A stretch of 64,000 nt of DNA. It comes from Megamerina dolium (Eukaryota; Arthropoda; Insecta; Diptera; Megamerinidae). Position 1 is the stretch's first letter, and each line of letters starts with the position of its first letter. Positions 58,569 through 64,000 of this stretch are shown here, in pieces. Under the pieces are notes generated by a model. That model made no database searches and had not been told where the DNA came from. It worked only from the letters and a program-made list of their open reading frames with translations. The stretch lies in the NCBI GenBank assembly GCA_963854835.1, contig OY978529.1:34530055-34594054 (forward strand), in the 5' to 3' direction. Position numbers and translations under genes: made by a program.

Positions 58569-58928
58569 GGGTGCCGTAGCTCAGTGGTTAGTGTGTTCGC
58601 CTTCTGATCTGTAGGTCGTGGGTTCAATCCCCGGCTGATGCATAACAAATTTAATATCGAAAAGATTTTTCTTTCGAATGGTACCCACCTGTCGGCAAGC
58701 AATTGGCAATTCTTCCGACAGTAACAACTTGCCATGAAAAAGCTTCTTAAAGAACTCTGTGACAAAGCTCAGAAAAAGTGATGTCACAAGTGTTCTGCCG
58801 TTCGGAACCGGCTAAAATAAGTAGGTCCCTTCTAATACTGTCCAAATTTAAGACGCACAACAGTAATGGAAGAGAAGCTCGGCCAATGAGTCCTTTGGGG
58901 CTTTAAGTGCCACATATTTATTTATTTT
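58569..58928 (+). mobile_element. Inner SINE, full length with target duplication
   Basis: A 360-bp copy with an intact head: GCCGTAGCTCAGTGGTTAGT (58,573) and GTGGGTTCAATCCCCGGC. The body is complete and the tail is GGCTTTAAGTGCCACATATT plus TTATTTATTTTTT. A 10-bp duplication TTAGGTAAGT flanks it (58,559-58,568 and 58,929-58,938). The head's anticodon arm (CTTCTGATC) resembles an arginine tRNA with a TCT anticodon (inference). It is the best reference copy in the window. Confidence 0.93.
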
Positions 58929-58938
58929 TTAGGTAAGT

Positions 58939-59070
58939 TATAATGCTGTCCAAATTTAACTTGCACAACAGTATTGGAAGAGAAGCTCGGTGGTATCACA
59001 ATGGCCTTTTTGGCCTAAGCGTGTCCTCCCAGAGAGAGAGGGCAGCCACAATAACCTAATCTAACTTAAC
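58939..59070 (+). mobile_element. Outer SINE, 3' part with tail B
   Basis: TATAATGCTGTCCAAATTTA, GCACAACAGTATTGGAAGAG and AAGCTCGG continue the interrupted copy. Tail B follows: TGGTATCACAATGGCCTTTT, TGGCCTAAGCGTGTCCTCC and an AACCTAATCTAACTTAACC end. Confidence 0.85.
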
Positions 59071-59071
59071 C

Positions 59072-59310
59072 ATGCCTATTTTTCCCATATAAAAGTATGT
59101 TTTAGAGCTTCAAAACTTTGTTCATACTTTGTGCATTTAGACTAAATGTTAGTACAAGAGGTTGGTTTTACCCGAGAACAAGCATATTTAAAAATGGGCG
59201 TGATCGGATAAAATCCACGCCTACCTCCCATACAAATGTATATTTCTGTATGGATGATTTCTTATCCTACGCATGAAAGTACAAATTCAATGTAATGATT
59301 ACCATCGAGA
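59072..59310 (+). repeat. 154-bp satellite, about 1.5 units
   Basis: TTTCCCATATAAAAGTATGT at 59,089 and CCTCCCATACAAATGTATAT at 59,224, with GGGCGTGATCGGATAAAATC between, match the array at 51.8-53.3 kb in the same orientation. Confidence 0.75.
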
Positions 59311-59314
59311 TGAT

Positions 59315-59801
59315 AAAAGAAATGCTAGTGAGAACATGGGTAACAGCAAAAAAGTTGCTCAGATAATAAGCGGTGAGATAAAAAGGAGTTTTAGTGATTT
59401 TTTTCCTGTAATAAGTGTATATAGTGAAGCTTCAATTTTCTATGTGTAACTGTATATGTGCAATCAACCACAAATTAAAAAGAGTGGCACATTGAAACAG
59501 ACGTTCTACGATATTCACCATAGTATAGTGGATTTACCAGGACAATAAGCATGTATGGATTGGTATTCAGAAAAAGGAGATTCTATTCGAGAAGTTTATC
59601 ATACATTAAGGTGATATAATGTATTCGTATTTATATAATATGTATATTTATAAAAAAAAAACAGTATATTAATATATGAAGGATGGACATTGCGGTAATT
59701 CTTCTACTAAGGGTGCTTATTTATACAGCTATATTGAAAAATTGCGTGCAATGGGCACTATAGAGCTTTCCACTTTGTTTTCGTTTGTTCAATCTTCCGT
59801 T

Positions 59802-59836
<35 letters not shown>

Positions 59837-61925
59837 TCAATTCTTTTATCTATGGATTGCATTAGATTTATCAATTCATTTATCATCCTCACTCACTTAT
59901 TTTACACTACCTTATTTCCACTAGTCATCGCTGCAACAATAACAAAAACGCCATTAAAAATAATCGCAATAAAATCAAAAGAAAACAAACGCATTGCTAA
60001 CCCTGAACCATGTTCCAATTGCAAAGTGTTCTTCATTCGCATTCAAGCATTATATAGTACAACACTGAACCAATTATGCGTGCTACTGTTTCAATTTCAA
60101 TATCTATAACTTTTTCCTACAATATCAAAAAAAAAATTGATAAAAGAAATGATAGCACATGAAAACAAGAATAAAAGAGACATACATACAAACAAAAATG
60201 AAGTAAATTAAAGTGATGACATCGGAATCCATCTGCTTAATGGTGTACGTTCACAGATAAAATAACACAACATGTGGTGAAAGAGCCCAGGGAGAGCATG
60301 TAAGAGAAGGCGGTGTTGGTTAGCGATGTCGATCAGCTCCAAAAGCATAACTGGCTCTTTAAACACGAAGATATTTTCTATGGAATGCTGGATGGAGTAC
60401 GTTGTGCCTAACTCAGTGATGTATTCTTCTATGGGTTAATGAGGGTCATTAGCCATAAAAAATATTCCGGCATTTAAATATTCTACAATTCAATGGAGGA
60501 CAGTCTGTGCTGATTTCTTTCTGATCGGATTATAAACACCAAAAAGTCCATCAACCTAGCAACTTACATGTCATTTTTTCTTAGCAAGGTTTCAATTTCA
60601 AGGAAAATAAGGTTGAAATGGCGCAAACACTTGAGAATTATACAATTTGTTATGCACAGATGGCGAAGAGGCCTATACCTTTATCAACAATACAATAACC
60701 GATCACGGCATCCAGCTCTTGGATTGCTCTGGGCCCCAATTCATAATACCATGTAACACTGATTTGTGTGGAACATAGATGATGAATAGTTTGAACCCAT
60801 CTTTAGATCTATCTTCCTACAGATAGTATTAATTCGATTAGATGCACATCCGTCAATCATCGGCGCAAGTGACGAGCAGTTGAAATATGTGTACAATCTT
60901 TTGGGTTTTACCTTTTCCAAATGAACGAAAATGGACATTTTCACAAACAAAATTATATATAGAAGGGCACGAATATGCTAACGTCTAACTCATACTTAAG
61001 GTCTACAAAATAGCCCATGAACCAGATATCTGTTGATATTGATTTTTATCCCAAAGCGTTTTTCTTCTATGAGTCAACTTTCTAGGTTGAATGGCGAAAA
61101 TATTCCACACTCCTTATAAACTAAGGAGATTTCGGACTGTACTTCTAAAAAAAAATGAAGTATGTACATTTTAAGACTTTGAAAATTGACAATTTGATTT
61201 TCCAATAGAGTTAAATTAATCTTAAAATAAAATGTCAGCATTTGGGATAAAGTTAATCCACAAGAGACTTATTTGCCATTGCAAGCATACAAGTTTTGCT
61301 AAAAGGTATCGGCTTATATCCTTACAGCATTCAACTAAATTGAGAATTAAAAGCGAATGAAAACTGTTTTAGTTCAAAGTCCAGGTGGCAGCTGAAACCC
61401 ATTTTGCTCGGACACAAGTTTAAAAGCTTAAGGATGGTGTCGTACACTGGAGAATTTTTGTGATAATTACGGGAGTTATCAGGCCGTGCTTCTTTAAAAA
61501 CGAACCCGGTCATTCCATTGGTTAACTGGCATATGCTTTAGAGCTATAATAATAAATCATGCCGACGTGTGTGCTTGTGAATTAGACACCTAGACCGGCT
61601 GATTTAACAACTGTGTAATATATTTTTTTTTTTTTTGAAAAATTTTCTTGATGAAAAATCGGTGTTAAATGATTTTAAAATCTTCGTTTTCCTATTTTTT
61701 CCAACGAAATTTGGTTTACAACATAAAAATATTGTAGATTCTGCTTGAAAATGCAGTGAAAAAATTAACCTTCAAACGAAGCCATATTCGGATCAGGTGT
61801 CAGGGATGTAATTTCAATGAAAGTGTTTCTTTAGAACAAAGCAACATGTGCTATTTGTAAAATAGACATATAAGCATTATATGCCAAAAGCATCTTCGTA
61901 TATGTTCTTACTGAGATTTACGCTG
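59315..61925. other. No gene found
   Basis: Contains a GA microsatellite (59,812-59,836) and poly-A/T tracts. Open frames show no recognisable domain. Confidence 0.4.
59812..59836. repeat. GA microsatellite
   Basis: Uninterrupted GA run after a short CA run. Confidence 0.9.
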
Positions 61926-61927
61926 TA

Positions 61928-62055
61928 GCTTAGGTTAGGTTATGTTATTGCGGCTGCCTTCGGGGAGGACACACTTAGGCCAGAAAAAACATTTGTGGTA
62001 CCACCGACCATTTCTTCTAGTACTTTTGTGCATGTTAAATTTTGAACAGTACAAC
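61928..62055 (-). mobile_element. SINE tail B fragment
   Basis: Reverse tail B (GCTTAGGTTAGGTTATGTTA, TTGCGGCTGCCTTCGGGG, AGGACACACTTAGGCCAGAA, GGTACCACC) with a short piece of body (TTTTGTGCATGTTAAATTTT). Confidence 0.8.
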
Positions 62056-62067
62056 AGTATACATATT

Positions 62068-62372
62068 GGGTGCCGTAGCTCAGTGGTAGCTCAGTGTGTT
62101 GGCCTTCTGATTTGCAGGTCGTAGTTCAATTCCGGGCTGATGCATAACAAATTTAATATCGAAAAGATTTTTCTTTCGAACGGAAGCAATTGGCAATTCT
62201 TCCGTCAGTAACAACTTGCCATGAAAAAGCTTCTAAAAGAACTCTTTGACAAAGCTAAACCGAAACCGGCTAAAATGGAAGATGGAATGGAATGGAATGG
62301 AAGAGAAGCTCGGCCAATGAGCTCTTGGGGGCTTTAAGTGCCGCATATTTATTTATTTTTTTTTTTTTTTTA
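62068..62372 (+). mobile_element. tRNA-derived SINE, tail A
   Basis: The head starts GGGTGCCGTAGCTCAGTGG, with a small internal duplication (TAGCTCAGTG twice), and has GTAGTTCAATTCCGGGC. The body has deletions (GGTACCCACCTGTCGGC and the AAAAAGTGATGTCACAAG segment are missing). The tail is GGCTTTAAGTGCCGCATATT plus a TTATTTATTTT run. Confidence 0.88.
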
Positions 62373-62382
62373 CATATTTTAC

Positions 62383-62548
62383 AAGGGACCTACTTATATT
62401 ACCCGGTTTCGAATGGCATCAATCTTGTGACATCATTATTTCTGAGTTTTGTCACAGAAAAATCTTTTCGATATTAAAATTGTGCTTCAGCTGGGATTGA
62501 ACACACAACATCCGGATCCGGAAGGGCAACGCGCTAAATTCTGAGTCA
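62383..62548 (-). mobile_element. SINE copy with internal deletion
   Basis: GGGACCTACTTATATTACCC, GGTTTCGAATGGCATCAATC and TTCTGAGTTTTGTCACAGAA pass straight to AAATCTTTTCGATATTAAAA and the head side (CAGCTGGGATTGAACACACA, ATCCGGATCCGGAAG). The middle of the body is gone. Confidence 0.85.
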
Positions 62549-62554
62549 CTATTA

Positions 62555-62900
62555 ATTGGCTCCACAAATTTTTTCTTCGGTCTTTCCCGGTGTAGGCAGT
62601 AACTAAAATAAGGCGATGAAACAACAGCAAATGATAGTTAGAAACAACAACAACAACAACGATGATGCATGTTTATTGCAAGCAAGGTGAAGCCAAAAAT
62701 TCAACACAATGCAAGGTTTCTTTGTTGTTGTTTCGTTTACCCCCATGCTTACTATACCATGTACCATCGAATGTGGGATTAGAAACCTATGCTCTAGCAC
62801 ATACGGGAATAAAACTTTTCGTGTAGACATCATATCAGAATACAATGAGTATCTAATTTTTTTCTTTTTTGTTTTGTTTGAGCAACTCCATACAATTGTG
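62555..62900. other. No gene found
   Basis: Spacer with a short CAA run at 62,643-62,660. Confidence 0.4.
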
Positions 62901-62903
62901 GTA

Positions 62904-63230
62904 TACATTCTGTCAAATAAGTACCCGGAAATTCTCATTTTTAATTTTCCTTCCAACGTTTTGGCACAAGAAATTTTGTTTGAAACACAAAATTTCACAT
63001 AAACTCTTTGTTCGATATTTTTATCCATAGTAAAAATTGCAACGCACACAAAAGGTTGACTTGTTCCTAATGACGCCGTAACCAAACTAAATGACACATA
63101 GCAATAAAAATTCACAGAATAGTGGCTGACAGATGTGCCAACTTGGGAAAAATTTTTTTTTAAATATTCTCAGAGGTAAAATTAAAAAATGAGAATTTCC
63201 GATTTCCGGGTACTTATTTGACAGAATGTA
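62904..63230. mobile_element. MITE with long inverted repeats
   Basis: TACATTCTGTCAAATAAGTA, CCCGGAAATTCTCATTTTTA at the left is mirrored at the right, with only a 7-bp insertion (GGAAATC) in the right arm. Arms are about 46 bp, length 327 bp. TA flanks it (62,902-62,903 and 63,231-63,232). No coding capacity; a Tc1/mariner-type non-autonomous element is the likely class. Confidence 0.88.
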
Positions 63231-63234
63231 TACC

Positions 63235-64000
63235 TCACTTGGGACATTCACCCTCCTTCCGAGTACATAGATGTAGTCCGCCTACGTTTAGTACACTTGG
63301 CGCACCACTGACACTGTAGTTGCATAAGACAACGTGCTGTTTGTGTTCGAATGTAATCTTTAGCAAAAACAAAAGCGACACGAAAAATGTGAGTCATGAT
63401 GTTGTAGCATTGATGCAGACTACGAGTACTTCTTCCGGCTTCGACGTCCATTTTTCACCCCCACTATTATTTTTGCTAAGATTAAAATGCATTTGCCTTC
63501 GATACAAATGTATATGCGAATTCGTGAAGTGTGTTTTGTATTACGTACAGACACCCTTCGATAAATTTCTTGTGCATAGGTACTGGGCGCTCTCCCCCAA
63601 CATACTTTGGCTAGTGCAATCAAATGGTTGTGGTTGTTTCTTGAGGAAGGATAACAAAAATACGTAATTTCGATTAGATTTTCATTTTGCCACCCTTTTG
63701 CCCCGCCCATAATTTTCATTCATTCATTACGCAACCTAATAAAATTTATGACTTGGCATTAATTCGTACGTCTATTTAATCCTACGTTCTTTGACGTAAG
63801 TACACGAGGCTTGTAATACGTAATTTCGTAGGTCATTTAAGCAGTGATGGACCCCTTTTAATTATTGCTTGTAATGACACTTCCAAGTGCAATTGTTAAT
63901 TAATTGCTAAAGGAAAATATTGAAGATTAAGAAACTCCAATTGGTATGAGTGTGTGAGTCGGAGTGCTTTCATCGTGCTTGGGGTTTGTTATGATTACTT
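63235..64000. other. No gene found
   Basis: Less AT-rich sequence without a recognisable exon. An open frame on the minus strand (63,248-63,451) has a CQWCAKC cluster but no family match, and the opposite strand is open as well. Confidence 0.35.

Noticed and set aside
59605..59625. Another TTAA-GGTG transposon end
   Set aside because: ATTAAGGTGATA resembles the end at 40.3 kb but no matching opposite end was found.
63248..63451. Zinc-finger gene (CQWCAKC)
   Set aside because: A single short cysteine cluster in a frame open on both strands is not enough evidence.

Overview
This window looks like euchromatic, AT-rich DNA from a higher fly (Diptera, Brachycera). The signs are short spliced genes with GT/AG introns, dense mariner relics, non-LTR retrotransposons and short satellite arrays. 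Transposases with a DD41D spacing (the 'rosa' branch, known from the fruit fly Ceratitis rosa) make a tephritid my best guess, but no single gene proves it. No prokaryotic features, CRISPR array, rRNA or credible functional tRNA gene was seen.

Four spliced protein genes can be supported. (1) 7,968-11,781 (+) is a five-exon peroxisomal acyl-CoA oxidase of the ACOX3/pristanoyl type, ending in the peroxisomal signal SKL. (2) 34,925-37,002 (+) is a five-exon small secreted Gly/Ser/Tyr-rich protein with a symmetric 72-nt candidate cassette exon. (3) 43,757-48,332 (+) is a secreted 586-residue Gly/Ser/Ala-rich repeat protein that uses a 16-nt microexon. Genes 2 and 3 share a C-terminal signature (Asp-Asn-Gly-Lys, then Thr-Tyr and His) and look like paralogues. 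(4) 49,691-53,707 (-) is a secreted Gly/Ser/Arg-rich protein whose first exon I place 2.7 kb upstream, across a satellite array. Genes 2-4 form a cluster of secreted low-complexity proteins whose function I cannot name.

Most of the rest is mobile DNA. Mariner or Tc1-like copies lie at 2.4, 4.1, 5.8-6.9, 14.0-14.9, 15.3-16.5, 28.1, 32.0-33.3 and 41.9-43.1 kb. LINE fragments of three kinds are present: a type with RNase H at 1.8, 20.9 and 28.7 kb; an RTE-like type at 4.9, 13.2 and 31.9-33.7 kb; and a Jockey type at 25.2 kb. MITE-like inverted-repeat elements lie at 7.0, 9.3, 30.3, 35.6, 40.3 and 62.9 kb.

The most interesting theme is a tRNA-derived SINE family with about 17 full or partial copies. 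It has at least two subfamilies that share the body but carry different 3' tails. One tail matches the 3' end of the RNase H LINE in this window; the other resembles the 3' end of the RTE-like LINE. A second theme is dispersed short tandem arrays with units near 150 bp: one in an acyl-CoA oxidase intron, one in intron 1 of gene 4, and others elsewhere.

Two large stretches (16.6-18.1 kb and 55.6-58.3 kb) and several smaller ones hold nothing I can assign.
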